Shown here: piece after piece, positions 13,373 to 25,000 of the stretch | Position numbering within the stretch: position 1 is the first letter of the stretch | Layout of the letters: each line of letters opens with the position of its first letter | Origin: Sphagnum magellanicum | Taxonomy: Eukaryota > Streptophyta > Sphagnopsida > Sphagnales > Sphagnaceae | Assembly (NCBI GenBank): GCA_021904315.1 | Contig: CM038914.1 | Coordinates: forward strand, 8,060,001-8,124,000 | Direction of reading: 5' to 3' | Length of the DNA stretch: 64,000 bases | The notes under the pieces: model-generated | Database searches by the model: none | What the model was told of the DNA's origin: nothing | The model's input: only the letters and a program-made list of their open reading frames with translations | Translations under genes and position numbers: made by a program

Positions 13373-14090
13373 CTATTCAAATTCTAAGGACCATTTCTTA
13401 AATTTTTTTTTGATGTTTAGAAAAATTTCAATGTAGAAAATAACCTTGATATTGTTTATAGGGTATTTTTAAAACCGAGAGTTCCTTGGAAGTGTATGTT
13501 TAGCTAACATTTCTTTTCTATATTTAACCAATTTCTTAAATTGCATTAACTTTTGTTGTAGGAAAATCTGGAAGTGAGTCTCACCATCATGGACATAATA
13601 GAATTAAGTACAAGAAAGATTCCAATTCTTTGTATTATTATTTTCAAATTTCTCTTAATTCAATCATTTTATTTTGCATGTAGGGTTTTTAGGTTTTAAA
13701 GGATCTTTGGTTTTAAGGGATCCTTGTACATTTCACACCATGTCCTTCAATAAACAATCCAAGTAGTGTAGAAAAACAAGTTCAATAGTATCCTAGACGG
13801 GCAAAAGATGTTACCCAAGCATAGGGTTTGGATCAACATTCCTTTGTGCATGATGATATTTATGCTTATAATGCGACCTAATTTGAAAATTAAAGTTTTG
13901 AAGATGGAGTAGGCTTTGTAGACTAGATACTGTGAAGGTGATAAAGTTTTCTATGTTTTTCTTCTTAATTGGAAGGGAGAAGAGGATCTTTTGGATGGAC
14001 ATGAGGTGGGTTGGAATGCCATTGACGTTCTAAAAACCAAAAGTTTGAGGATTTGTTTCTTGTAGGTCATGACCTTAGATGTTTTTCTAG
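13373..14090. other. Intergenic spacer, nothing recognised
   Basis: About 720 AT-rich bases after the palindrome array. A few short frames only. No repeat structure was recognised. Confidence 0.5.
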
Positions 14091-14438
14091 GTGGATTTTT
14101 TTTGTCTAGGATGGCAATCGCAAGCTATAAGTTTGGATGTCTTACATATTCTTTATCTAGGATATGGATGGATCTACTGCATCACCTTGGGTCCACTTGA
14201 AAACAATAAACAATATGAAATGACAATCATAAATTTCTCAATTTGCATTTGCATGAATTTTATTATGATGATTAAATCTTCCTTGGGCAAGTGGGGGAAG
14301 TGGGTCCACTTTAAGCACATGTATTACATTTTGCAACATGTCATGCTTTGTGGGCGAATGGAAACTATCATTCATTATTCAACATGGAATTGGAACAAAG
14401 TTCATAAACTAATAAGTTGTGCCAAGGCTACACAATAA
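14091..14438 (+). pseudogene. SWIM-zinc-finger-like fragment of a transposon protein
   Basis: This 115-codon open frame carries C-I-C at residues 52-54 and, 19 residues on, F-K-H-M-Y (residues 74-78), followed by a hydrophobic stretch and HYSTWNWNKVHKLI (residues 96-109). A SWIM finger has the form C-x-C-x(n)-C-x-H; here the third cysteine position is F74. SWIM fingers are common near the end of MULE-like transposases. I read this as the 3' end of a decayed transposase gene with a broken finger. It could belong to the same element class as the relic at 5.9 kb. The open frame itself is probably a chance survivor, not a gene. Confidence 0.35.
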
Positions 14439-15524
14439 GAATAATTTTTAAACATGGGATGTAAATGTGCATATGTGGTTTATTTTTGTATATATGAGAT
14501 TTGCAATCGATTACATCTCTCACCAAATTAAACTAGCTTGAGATTTAGGATGGTTTGTTTGATGTAGGGCTTGAAGTATAAAATAAAATATTTGGCAAAG
14601 TGAAGATGAAGAGCACATTAATTAAATCCTTTCATTTTTTTGGGTTTTTTTCAAATTCTTTCATTTGGCTTTGCACTTGAATTTTTTTGGTCAATTACTT
14701 AAGTGAATACGTAATTTGAAAAAGTATATCCGAAACTAAAGTAGTAGCATTAATAGTTATTAAAGGTGCAAAATGCTTTAATTGATATAAAACTTGAAGC
14801 ACAATCCAAATTTGAAAGACTTGTTGTATGCGTAGATGGAACATACACTAGATACAAACATTTGTTAAGCTATTTTGTCTTTGCTTTTGAATTTGCTTGG
14901 TCAATACATGTGGTGAATGCAAAATACAAAAAAAAAAAATGCAAAATTGCAAACCAGTTTGCCCAATGTTGTGCTTCAAGCATAATTAATTTTTTAGGCT
15001 TATGTGCATAAACTTCCAAAGTTAACCAACAAAAACTTATGCCACCCACCTTTGTTCCAAAACTTTCATTTAAAACTTTCACTAGTACCTAATTTATTCA
15101 CTAGACCAAAATGCATTTTAGTTCACTTTGGGTTTCACTAGATTTTGAATGAATTTGGACATTTTTACATGATGAAGTTGGTTAACCCCCTAGTGAACGA
15201 GGACTAGTTGTTACGAACAATGAATTATTTCATTAATACTTAGTGAAACAAGGTTACTATCAAATGAAATACAAATTTACCATGCCATTCACTTGCTAGT
15301 TAATTAACTAGCCAGCATGGAAATCAATTAAAATTAAATTATTTAATATATAATATATTAATAATGTAATGATTTTCAACCTATGATTTATTGACACGTG
15401 TCATTACTTAGGTTACATTATAAATCTAACCTATGTAAGTAGGCCACGTAATCTTAAGCACCTATTTTAGGGAATTAGGAGAATATTCGATCAATTTACC
15501 ATTGTTGACCACACACAACACCAC
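14439..15524. other. Gene-free AT-rich intergenic DNA
   Basis: About 1.1 kb with no convincing gene. A short frame at 14766-15011 has no motif that I know. Confidence 0.5.
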
Positions 15525-15590
15525 TTATGAGGTTTGATCCCTTGACCTTTAGAATGGAGGCAAACACCCTTACCATTAAACCACCCTATT
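15525..15590 (-). repeat. tRNA-derived SINE-like promoter unit
   Basis: Read on the minus strand, the segment opens with TAGGGTGGTTTAATGGTAAG, which resembles the 5' arm and A box of a glycine tRNA (GTGGT-x-TA-x-TGGTA). About 40 bases later comes GGGATCAAACCTC, a B-box-like sequence (consensus GGTTCRANTCC). The cloverleaf is not intact and the 3' acceptor strand is absent, so this is not a working tRNA gene. A tRNA-derived SINE relic is the best reading. Similar weaker A/B-box pairs occur on the minus strand near 870-912 and 49620-49682. Confidence 0.5.
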
Positions 15591-15954
15591 TGTTGTGGTA
15601 ATATGTTACATTACATTCTATTTATCAAATATTTTGTTTTAAACATTATAAAAACATAAACATTGAAAATTCATATTTTCTTAAGATTTTGTTCAAATGA
15701 AATGATTCAAGTTTACTTTTTAAAAAAATTCAATAATGTAAATAATTACATTTATTTCCTTTTGAAAATGTAAAATCATTTGAACAAAAAAAAAATTGAA
15801 TATCATTATTTTAATAACATTTCAGTGACCATTCTTTTGAAAAAAAAAGTTTAATAAATGGATAAGATTTTTGCTAACATAATGATACTCTTTATGTTAA
15901 GTTACTTTCAATTATTATATGGCTATTTTTCATTAATGTAAATTATTTCACCCT
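15591..15954. other. AT-rich spacer
   Basis: About 360 bases of very AT-rich DNA between the SINE-like unit and the GGYTATT array; nothing recognised. Confidence 0.5.
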
Positions 15955-17090
15955 ACATTATTTATGGCTATTTATGGCTATTCTTAATTACTTTTGGCTA
16001 TGTTTAATTATTTCACCTTAAGCTACTTTTGGTTATTTTAAGTTACTTTTGGCTATTTTAGGTTTATTTTACTTTAGGCTATTTTTGGTTATTATAAATT
16101 TTTTTGGTTTTTTTGTTTTTTCTATTGTAAATTATTTCACTATAGGCTACTTGCAGCTATTATAAGTTATTTTTGGCTATTATAAGTTATTTCATCTTAG
16201 GTTACTTTTGATTATGTGAAGCTATTATTGGTTACTTTTGGTTATTGAAGTTTATTACACCTTTTGTTATTATTGGCAATTCTAGGTTATTATAGGCTAT
16301 TTCACCTTAAGTTACTTTTATTTATTATAAATTATTTCACCCAATATTATTTTTGGTAATCTTAAGTAATTATAATATATGGTTATTGGTTGTTCTTTTA
16401 TTAGGGTTATTGGTGGTTATTAATGGCTATTGGTACCTATTCTATTGGTGATTATCAATGGTTATTTTATTGGTGGCTATTCTATTAATGGTTATTAATA
16501 GTTATTCTATTACTGGTTATTGATGGTTATTATATTGATGGTTATTAGTAGTTATTCTATTGGTGGTTATTAGTGGTTGTTCTATTAATGACTATTGGTG
16601 GCTATTGATGGATATTATATTGTGGATATTCTATTAATGTTTATTAGTGGTTATTCTATTAATGGTTATTTATGGATATTTTATTAGTGGATATTGGTGC
16701 TTGTTAATGGCCATTGGTGGCTATTCTATTGGTGGATATTTATGCTTATTAATGGCTATTATATTAATGGTTATTGGTGGCTATTATATTAATGGCTATT
16801 GATGGATTTTTTTTGTGGATATTGGTGGTTATTAATGGTTATCATATTAGTGGCTATTGGTGGTTATTCTATTAATGGCTATTGGTGGATATTGGTGGTT
16901 ATTAATAGTTATTATATTAGTGGCTATTGGTCGATATTTTATGGATATTGGTGGTTATTCCATTGTAAGCCATTGGTGGTTATTTTATTGGTGGCTATGC
17001 TATTGGTGATTATCAATGGCTACTTTATTAATGTTTATTGGTGGTTATTGTATTATAAGTTATTATTGGTTATTATATGTTATATTACGA
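15955..17090. repeat. 1.1-kb degenerate array of GGYTATT-type units
   Basis: The whole stretch is built from short related words. From 15955 to about 16380 the units resemble GGCTATTTTAGGTTA and AAGTTACTTTTGGCTATT. From about 16380 to 17090 they become GGTTATTGGTGGCTATT and ATTCTATTAATGGTTATT, with a period near 12 and many variants. One frame encodes repeats such as GYWWLLMVI, which is a by-product of the repeat. The plus strand is almost free of C, so the array has a strong strand asymmetry. Confidence 0.8.
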
Positions 17091-17344
17091 CTATTTGAAG
17101 CATATGGTTTTGAAGGGGGTGTTGAACAAAGGAATTGTGACACATTTTATGACTTGCAAGACATTGCTTTGATGATAGTCTTTCAAGTGGACAAACCTTT
17201 TAACAAGACATGGTTCAAACTAATGGGCAATAAATTGGTGAATAACTATAAAAAGCTTTTGGAAGTTTTTTCTTTTCAAGAGGTGTAATAACTCTCTAGT
17301 ACATGATGACTTTCTAGAAGATGTGATAGCCATGTTTAGGAATA
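17091..17344. other. Spacer after the GGYTATT array, possible coding relic
   Basis: The last codons of an open frame running out of the array (about 17095-17288) read less like a simple repeat, for example CDTFYDLQDIALMIVFQVDK. I cannot assign it. It may be a small gene or transposon fragment. Confidence 0.25.
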
Positions 17345-17720
17345 TAACATGCATGCAACCAATGAAACAACTAAACATACACCCAAGAGGGTTCATATTT
17401 TTTCCTTTGGGGAAGGATGTGTGTGAGGATGAAATTTCTTAATTCTTGAGTTCCCATCATGTTCTTAATTTGTTTCCATGATGTTCCCCAAGTTCCCAAG
17501 TGTTCTTCAAGGGTGTTCCCAATAGCACCTCATTTTATCCCATATCCTTTGCCCAAAGTTCTCACCTTTTCGCCATATAGGTGAACCAAAGGGGAGGCAC
17601 ACCATCCTCAAATAAAAATTATTATTTTGAAAAGCTTGTTAAGCTTCAATTTGTTTTTGGTGATGGAACGATCAAATAAACAAAACTTGGGAAACAACCA
17701 TCTAATGAATAGGATATGAA
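17345..17720 (+). repeat. R1 dispersed repeat, copy 1 (plus orientation)
   Basis: This copy shares with 47127-47600 the ordered landmarks: ACACCCAAGAGGG, a run of GTTCCCAA-type words (17448-17520), TTTTATCCCATAT, GCCCAAAGTTCTC, AGGTG...GGGGAGGCAC, GATGGAACGATCAAAT and CCATCTAAT. The same order occurs reversed at 29880-30320. The 5' head containing CATTAGCCCAGGCC is not clear here. No coding capacity. It looks like a short non-autonomous mobile element not known to me. Confidence 0.55.
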
Positions 17721-18524
17721 AGGTGAATAGGAGAGGTGAATAAATTCTACAAAACTTGATGTGATTTGACCCCAACACCCAACAATCCACCATCCAAAAA
17801 ATTGTTATAAGTGTGTTTGGGATGAACTAAATTTTGATGTGAGTTGATTCCATTTATGTTTCTTCCTATTGCCCCCTTTTTCACCTCTTATTTATCGACA
17901 TGTGCTCCCTCATTCCTATTTATCCCTTGACCTCCCTTTTAGGCCTTTCCCCCATTTTTCCTTGGGCTCATTGCCTCTATCATCAAACTCCAAGTTGAAA
18001 ATTCCCCTTAACTCTCCAAGCTTCATGTTGAAGCTCCTTTGACTTTGCTTCTTGCAAGTTTCATGCATGCAAAGGTGAAGCCTAGAGTTTGATGATTAGC
18101 CCATGAAGGAAAACAAGAGGAACATGTTTTGGAGATACTCTCTCCCCTTTTTTTTTTCTTTTTTTCTCTAGCTCCCACTATGCTTTTACATCTCTCTCTT
18201 CCCTATTTTTCTTCTTATGCATGTTTCTTTCATCTTTATATTTCTTATTATATTATTCTTTCTTAAGTTTTTTTTTTCTTCTTACTTTGTCATCATTTTC
18301 TTATGTGTTTGTTATAACAAGCCAAGGGAGCTTGGCTCCTTTAACTTCTTCATCATTATTGTTTTTTCTTGGTGATGAAGAAGAAAAAGACAATAAAAAA
18401 CATGAAGAAGAAAAAAACATAAGAAAAAGAAGGGGAAAAAGAGGAAAAATAATTATATTTATTTATATAGATGAATAATGAAAAAAAACTAGAAAGAAAA
18501 TTTAAAAACTAGGAAAAAGGAACT
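17721..18524. other. Spacer with a loose inverted repeat
   Basis: A diverged inverted repeat lies at about 17955-17992 and 18084-18117 (TTTTCCTTGGGCTC...ATCATCAAACTC against its reverse complement), about 90 bases apart. Further on there are CT/TTC-rich runs at 18140-18300 and a GAAGAAAAA-rich purine run at 18370-18460. No gene is seen. Confidence 0.45.
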
Positions 18525-18537
18525 CCCCCCCCCCCCC
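18525..18537. repeat. C13 homopolymer (G13 on the minus strand)
   Basis: Thirteen consecutive C residues directly follow, in element orientation, the end of the protease relic. On the minus strand this is a G13 run, which sits where a polypurine tract next to a 3' LTR would be expected. No LTR was recognised beyond it. Confidence 0.8.
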
Positions 18538-18544
18538 AACTAGT

Positions 18545-19268
18545 TGTCAATTCTGAAACCTAAGGGAAACAGGGCCTCTTGCCCAATGAGCACATCGTAA
18601 CTAGTGGCATTGGTTACAAAACATTTGACTTGTAGGTAAAGCTCCTAATATGTACCTTCATTGAAGTTAAGTGTAATTATATTCGAGCTTTCCCCAAGTA
18701 CCTCCTTTACGCTCCCACTAGCGATGCAAATTTGCCACATAGATTTCCATTGTTTAGAGTCAAACATGCCCATCTTTTCAGCGAATCGAACTCCAAAAAT
18801 CATTGGTTGGGCACCTATATCAAGAAATATCACTTTAGGTGTATGTTTTCCCACCTCAATTATTGACTTGATATTATTGATAATGGCAACTCCGGTGGCG
18901 ATGGAAGGCACCACCTTTGGAAATGAGTGAAAGACTTTACGAAGAGAATGGTTATACACAACGTTTTTATTGAGTAACAAATCCACAAGTGAGGTGTTCT
19001 TAGCTCCCTTTTGATATGTGAATGTAGAATCAAAGGTAGGAGAACCCACTAGTTTAGCCATGTTAGAACTAGTGACTAGATTACGAACGCCATCTATAAC
19101 ATGTGAGCCGATTGAGTGTCTTTCCAAGGTGTTGGATGGGACCCCTATAACATGTGGATCAGGGATTAGTAAAGGACTTGATGTAGTGTTTAGGGTATCC
19201 TTTAATACTACAATTATGTCCTTAGTGCTTAGCTTCAAATCTTGAAAATTAAACAACGGTGTACTCAT
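18545..19268 (-). pseudogene. Retroelement aspartic protease relic
   Basis: A 207-codon open frame (19268 down to 18645) contains KVIFLDIGAQPMIFGVRFAE, with D150-I-G-A at the position of the D-T/S-G-A active site of retropepsins. The same frame continues past a TAG at about 18642 through SYDVLIGQEALFPLGF and ends at about 18545; the Y-D-V-L-x-G block is the usual second half of the fold in plant Ty3/gypsy elements. DTGA to DIGA is an active-site change expected to weaken or kill activity. In the genome the gag relic lies just upstream. Codons for the leading 90 residues are low complexity and not assigned. Confidence 0.6.
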
Positions 19269-19790
19269 AAGCTTTTACACCACTTCATGCATTTGAAGTT
19301 GACATTCCATAAGTTGATCAGTGGAAAATTGTGTGTTTTCTTAATGTACATGTACTCCTGGGACATGAGAATTTGATGCCCTAGCAACTTGTGGTGTAAT
19401 AGTTTCCTCCCCCCTCGCCAACAAGGTGCGTTTTTCTTCCATGTTGAGAGGATGAAAAGATTATGGCATGACTATTCGAGCTCCTTTAGCCCTAGTAATA
19501 GGACTTGAACCAGATGTGAGTCCATTAGTATGAATTACTTATTTAGTGGCAGAAACTCTGGGTGCCACTTAGCCTTTTGTGTTGCAAAGTAGGAAGGGCA
19601 AAAAGAAGTGGTAAATTTTGGTGTGAAACTAAAATTTTATGCATTGGAAAGAACATATTCCCAACCATGGCATCATGTGAGAGGCCATAGAATGAGTTAG
19701 GAGGTCCCTTTCATGATCCTAAACCCTATACAGGTTGGGCATGATTAGCTGGTTGGGAAAACTTGTCTTTTAGATCAACAAGTTGGGCCC

Positions 19791-21300
19791 TCAATGATTC
19801 GAGTTCATATTGCAGAGTTTGAACTTGAGCGACATGGGCTTGAAACACCTCCCTCTTGTCAGCATTGTGCTCCTTCTTCTTAGTGTTCTTACTAGAATGA
19901 CCCTTGGTGGGGGAAGCCTAAGTGGAAGGTTAAGGTGCCTTGGCTTTTGGTTGAGGGGTTGTGGAAGATGTTGGTAGATTTTGCCGTGGTAATTGGAGTT
20001 GCTTCCATTCCGGGAATTTGGGCAAAACAAATAGCTTCCTGACGTCCCTCTTTCCCATAATAATCACAAAAGAGATCCTTGGAAGAAATGTTGCACTCAT
20101 TAGCTTTGTGGGTAGGATTGCCATAGTAGTTGCAAGAAGGTAGGATGGGGTGTAATCGAGTGCACTGCTTTAACCCTTGAAGAAGAATGTGATGATTTGG
20201 TTGGCACAACTAGTGGAAGCTGAGGCCTTGAACGTGATGGAAGCTTCATAGTATTGGCCTCATAGTGTGCATGAACCATTTCAGAAATGTTGTACACATC
20301 CAGCAAAGTGTACAAATTTTTCCAAATTTTGCAAAAACTCATTATAAAACTTATGCATGGAGTGTTAAAGTACCTTCCAACCAACGAAGATATTGATGGG
20401 CAATTTGAAGGTCTGTGATGCTCCAAGTATCCTCTTTAAGCTTGAAAAGCCTTTTGTAGAACATCTTGAAGGTTTCATCTTTCTGCTGAGAGAAGGTGGC
20501 AAGCTATAGAATTTTTCGAAAATCTTAATCGAAAATTTGAGCTCAAAAGTTTGAAAGGATTCCTCCACTGGATTGATAAAAGCTGGTGCATTGATGGTGG
20601 GAGGAATGTTTGTGGTAGCAATAATGAGTTGTCGAGGAGAAAAAATTATTAAAGTAGGTACCGGATCTAGATTATTGGGCACAGTCCCATGATGTGTAAT
20701 GGTAGCTTGCAGTGCAGCTTCAGAGGTGGTGGTAATGTCTGTGGCATAAGCTGGATTGGGGATTTGTGTGACACCCAAAATCCTTGTAAAATGTTGTTCG
20801 TAAACATCTAATGCTTCATAGTGCACATAACGGGCCAATTGTTTGAATGCAAATGCTTTGGTGTAATTAATGCTATACTTGAACTCCAATTCATAAACCA
20901 TAGTTGAGAAAGTTGCTTTGAACTCCTTTGAAGAAATGGCACCTGGTTTTCCGCTGAACTTTTCAATTTTCCCAGAAGAATTATTGACCTCCATGGTGTA
21001 TATGGGTGTAGAGGTAACAATTTGCAGTGGAATATATGGTGATGGTGTGAAAGCTGGTGTGGTAGCAGGCGTACCCCATTGATTAACCCCTCCAAATGGA
21101 CTTTGATGTATTGTTGATGTAGTGTAACTTGAACCTGAATTCCTGGTGGGGGTTGTATTAGATGACAGTGGTGTTGTAAAAGCTTGATGGTACTATCGTG
21201 AAGATTGTGAATTCAAAGAAATTGGCTCAAATGATTGTGTGTTATTTCGTAGCTAATACCTTGGCTTTGGCGCGATAGTGTTTTCATCACTCGAGGACAT
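19791..21300 (-). pseudogene. Retroelement gag relic with degraded zinc knuckles
   Basis: The first ATG (21300) gives MSSSDENTIAPKP and a stop two codons later. The frame then continues through a Pro/Thr-rich leader to the open stretch 20994-20365, which has KIEKFSGKPGAI, ARYVHYEALDVYEQHF and ILGVTQIPNPAY. Near 20495 a frameshift moves the gag domain into another frame, reading DETFKMFYKRLFKLKED and LQIAHQYLRWLEG. At 20134-20027 two CCHC-like knuckles follow: C-x2-Y-x4-H-x4-C and C-x2-Y-x4-R-x4-C, each with the second cysteine changed to tyrosine and the second also lacking its histidine. It is a non-functional nucleocapsid/capsid gene. Confidence 0.6.
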
Positions 21301-21660
21301 GGTGTTGTCCCATGCCCCAAAATTTTGTAGTAATATAGAGCATTAGCTACAAAGTTCTAAGAAAACCTATGCAATGAAATGTAACTATAATGGAAAGGTA
21401 TCGGATACGTATGTACGCAATACATACGATTTGAAGAATATGACATGTTAACGAGGATGAACGGTGACAGATGGATGTTGATGGACAGAAGGGGCTGAAC
21501 GGATGAATGGACATTGACGTCGGATAAAACTATGACGAATGGTGACTACGATAAACGGCAATGGACGGCAACTACGATGGATGGCGACAACGACAGATGG
21601 TGATTGTGACAACGATGATGATGGTGACGGGTGGCGATTACATTAGCAATGACACTGTAG
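21301..21660. repeat. Degenerate GATGG/GACGG-rich low-complexity tract
   Basis: From about 21440 to 21660 the plus strand consists of loose repeats such as GATGGACGG, GATGGCGAC and GATGATGGTGACGG. The 21301-21440 part has no clear repeat and may be the leader of the gag relic. Unusually rich in CG for this intergenic DNA. Confidence 0.5.
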
Positions 21661-21751
21661 AACGATCCGCATCCATGAGCTCTGTGGCGATGGCGTGCAA
21701 AAGAGAAGAGAATTTTTTATTTTTTTTTACTTCATTTTTTTTTTTATAAAA

Positions 21752-21953
21752 ATTCTTTTCTTCTTCTTCTTCTTCTTCCAAAGTTGCTATAAGGGCAACT
21801 CATTACATGACTACAAACTCAAAAACACACAAGAGTGCACAACCCAGGTGCTAACCTCAAAACCCATGTACAAAGAAAACAAGTGTATATGGGGTTGCAT
21901 CACCTAGTGTAGATCTTGTATTGCAATCAAACCTTGTGTGTGTGTGTGTGTGT
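21752..21953. repeat. Microsatellites (TTC)n and (TG)n
   Basis: A TTC run occupies about 21752-21778 and a TG run about 21934-21953, with ordinary sequence between. Confidence 0.85.
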
Positions 21954-23476
21954 ACGTGCTCCCAAGACCTAAAGTTGGCAGTAAAACAAACTTTGGAACT
22001 ACTCGCTCCTTCCTCCTTCGAAGCTCCGGAACTCAAAACTTCACAACTTGTAGCTTGTTTCCAATGTCCTTTCTCCCTCACTTATGTTGTTGCTAGCTAT
22101 GGTTGTTGTTGTTCTTGTTGTAGCTGCAGTACAAAAGTAAAAAAAAAAAAAAGTAGCAACAACTCAAGAACACAAGAAACCAACAAGCAAAAGAAACCCA
22201 AGAAACTCAAAGCTAAGAAAAATTTGCCATTTTCAACATTAAGCGACAGAGAGGAGTTTTTTCTAGAATTAAATTGAAAAGAAGGAAAAAAAACATAGTG
22301 TATGTAAACAATGGCCATGTAATAGCCATCATGAGCATTAAGAAATCCAGTTTAACTATGGAGGAAACTCCCCCTGACAAAGGAATTAAAAAAAATTAAC
22401 AAGAGAAGGGAAGAACTTGGCCTTTTATATCGTTGTCAACAAAGCTGAAGCCCTGAATAAGCCATAACCCTAAAACATCTAATAGTGTACAATAACCTAA
22501 GAACGCACATTAACACTAAGAGCATACATTAACCCTAAAGGCATGATTAGCATGCCCATAATTGGCTGTGATGTATGAGGTCATGCATACATGCATGACA
22601 AATTTGGATTACATTGAAATGGCAAAAAATTTCAAAAATTGCCACAAGTTATGAATCCTATTATTTTCCAAGTTCATAACTTCTTAATATGAAGTCCAAA
22701 TCAGAAGATTTCACATGCAATATTGTAACCTTTGAAGAGAGCTTTCCAATTAAGACTTTCAATTGGATTTGATTTAACCTTTCAAAAAATCAAATAGATG
22801 GTTGGGAGTCAATTTAGCAATTTAATTCCCAATCTTTTAAATGGCCATAATTCCTCTTGGAATTACTTTTTTGCAATGAAATCTCATTGGAGTATTTTAC
22901 TTTTCATAATATTTTCAATGTTTTAAAGAAGGATCAATTTATACAAGGTTTGATTTAGTGTTGAGTAGTTTTTTTTTTTAATTAATAATTTTAGTTCCAC
23001 TTTTTTTAAAGTTTAAAAATCAAAGAACCTGTCATTCCAATTTCTTTATAAAAAATGGAATAAAAAACCTATCTAGTTCTAGTTTAAAAATAATTTAAAT
23101 TTCCTAGTTCCTAACGAAGTTAATCATCTTTTGGTTAAAAAAAAGGCAATTATATTTGATAATTCTTTAATTGTTTTAAGTTGGTTCTAACTAGGTAGTT
23201 TGGGTTCGGGGGCAAAAATATAGGCCAACCCATTGGTGGACCAGAGTGGGTTGACATTGCAATGTATGTGTCCATAAATGACATAATTATATAGAATTGT
23301 TGACATGAGGTCCTGTTAAAATAGTATGAATTTTACACCTATTTAAATGCATAACATCCTTCCCATTCTTAAAGATTCAAGAATAGGCACATTAAGCTTT
23401 TCTCCTACACTTCATGATCTCAATATGCTAATGTGAAGGATGAAGCTTGCACACGGTCTTTCAATCTCACATACAT
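21954..23476. other. Gene-free intergenic DNA
   Basis: About 1.5 kb. The first part (to 22280) is richer in GC, but no motif was recognised in either strand; it could be the leader or LTR of the retroelement. The rest is AT-rich with a short 10-bp-arm inverted repeat (AAGTTATGAA) around 22650-22690. Confidence 0.45.
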
Positions 23477-25000
23477 TTGTTGCACCAAGTTTATTTTATT
23501 GGGTTTTGGGTTTGGAGGGTTAGATGTTGATCATTAATCCTATGGTGATGGCATATAAGAATGTGGAATGTTTTTGGGTGAAAGCACAATCAAATAGACA
23601 TGTGTTAATCCTTGTAAATTCAAACATAAAATAGCGATACAAATTCGATTTATAACCTTTCAATCATTAATACAAGTATTTATTTTGTTATTATCATTTC
23701 ATATTAAAAATTCACAAGTTTAATATGCATTCAAATAGACTTTTGAAACTCAATTAATTTTGTTGGAACGTTAATGTCTTTGAAAGTAGGTTGCAAGTTG
23801 ATGAAATGAGTGTATTCTTTTCAAATTGATGGTGCCTCAACTTATATTATGTACTTTCAGATTTATAATAGATAGTCATATAAATATATAGTTTATAAAT
23901 ATCTGAATAGTTAATATCCAACCGTCAACTAAACAAATCTCTCTCCTCTATCTCTTCCATCCCTAACCAGACATTCAACACAACTCTAGTGTTATCTTAG
24001 GAGGTTTTGAAGATTGAAAAAATTCTTGACTTGGGTTTAAGATCTACTTAAAAGTGACCCTAGGGTTTTTTGTAGCAATGTGGATACACTTGTTGTGCGT
24101 GAAATGATATAATTACACACATCCAACCCATGGTTAAGGTGTTGGTGACGTGTCATGAGTCCTTATACTTTAGGCTAGGCTGTAGTTGGTTCATGCATGA
24201 ATATTTTGGCGAGGTTTCCTTTCTTGATTCGTTGTCCATTGAATTTTGACAATTTTTTTTATTGAAAGATATGTGATCATGACTTTATTTTTAAAAAACT
24301 CAGTTCCCAACATGCCTTGTTTCTAGGATTGCCCAAGGAGAACCCTACATTCCTACATCAAACAAACATTTCAACTACTTACTAACATTACTTTAGATCT
24401 CTCACAGCCCAATGATTGTACAATCCATAATACCACCCGTTGCCACCAACTATTCAATATTTTGTAATACAAAACCATTAAATCCTGCTCATCAAAATCT
24501 TTCCAACAACACCAAAGACACATTCCAATTCCTCCAAAATTTTCAGCTACAATTTAATTTAATTTTCCGTGAAGAAATCATTCAATATTCAAGAACTTTT
24601 GCACCGTGAGTCCAAACATCACAGAACCAAGCCCATGCACCCCTCCTTGTCAAGAGCTTTCCAAAGATGCCAACACGATCTGAAGCATCCTGGTTCAGTG
24701 GATCTCATAACTACAAAACAAAACAAACAACCTTCATAGATAGATGTGCTCTGCTTCCATTCAAAGGTCTGTAAGTATAGAGCACACCTTCAAAACTTCA
24801 CAGTACCCTCAATACCTCTATTACCATACGAGTAAAGGTTCTCACATTTGGTCTGTGGAGCTCAATGTTAAAATTTTCTTTACATCACACCTCAATATGC
24901 AAATTGGCACGTGCAATTCACCATTTGCCAATGCACTTAATTCAACAATTTTGTGTACATAACAAATACCTCTGGAGTAAATATAAAAAGAGTGTGGCAT

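Larger units (their letters stand above)
18525..21300 (-). mobile_element. Gag-protease-only LTR-retroelement relic (Ty3/gypsy-like)
   Basis: In minus-strand order the segment shows a gag start with Pro/Ser/Thr-rich leader (from 21300), a capsid-like gag region, two degraded zinc knuckles and an aspartic protease. It then stops at a G13 run. No reverse transcriptase, RNase H or integrase was found downstream. Each part has frameshifts or stops, so the copy is dead. No LTR pair was recognised: a search for a repeat of 17.7-18.5 kb in 21.3-22.4 kb by eye failed. It may be a truncated element or a non-autonomous lineage that never carried pol. Confidence 0.6.

Noticed and set aside
18221-18478. 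Hydrophobic/charged 85-codon frame
   Set aside because: Produced by a pyrimidine-rich tract followed by a purine-rich tract; no sign of a gene.
21540-21660. GATGG-rich tract as a coding repeat
   Set aside because: The 62-codon frame through it simply follows the low-complexity sequence and ends in a poly-Phe stretch.
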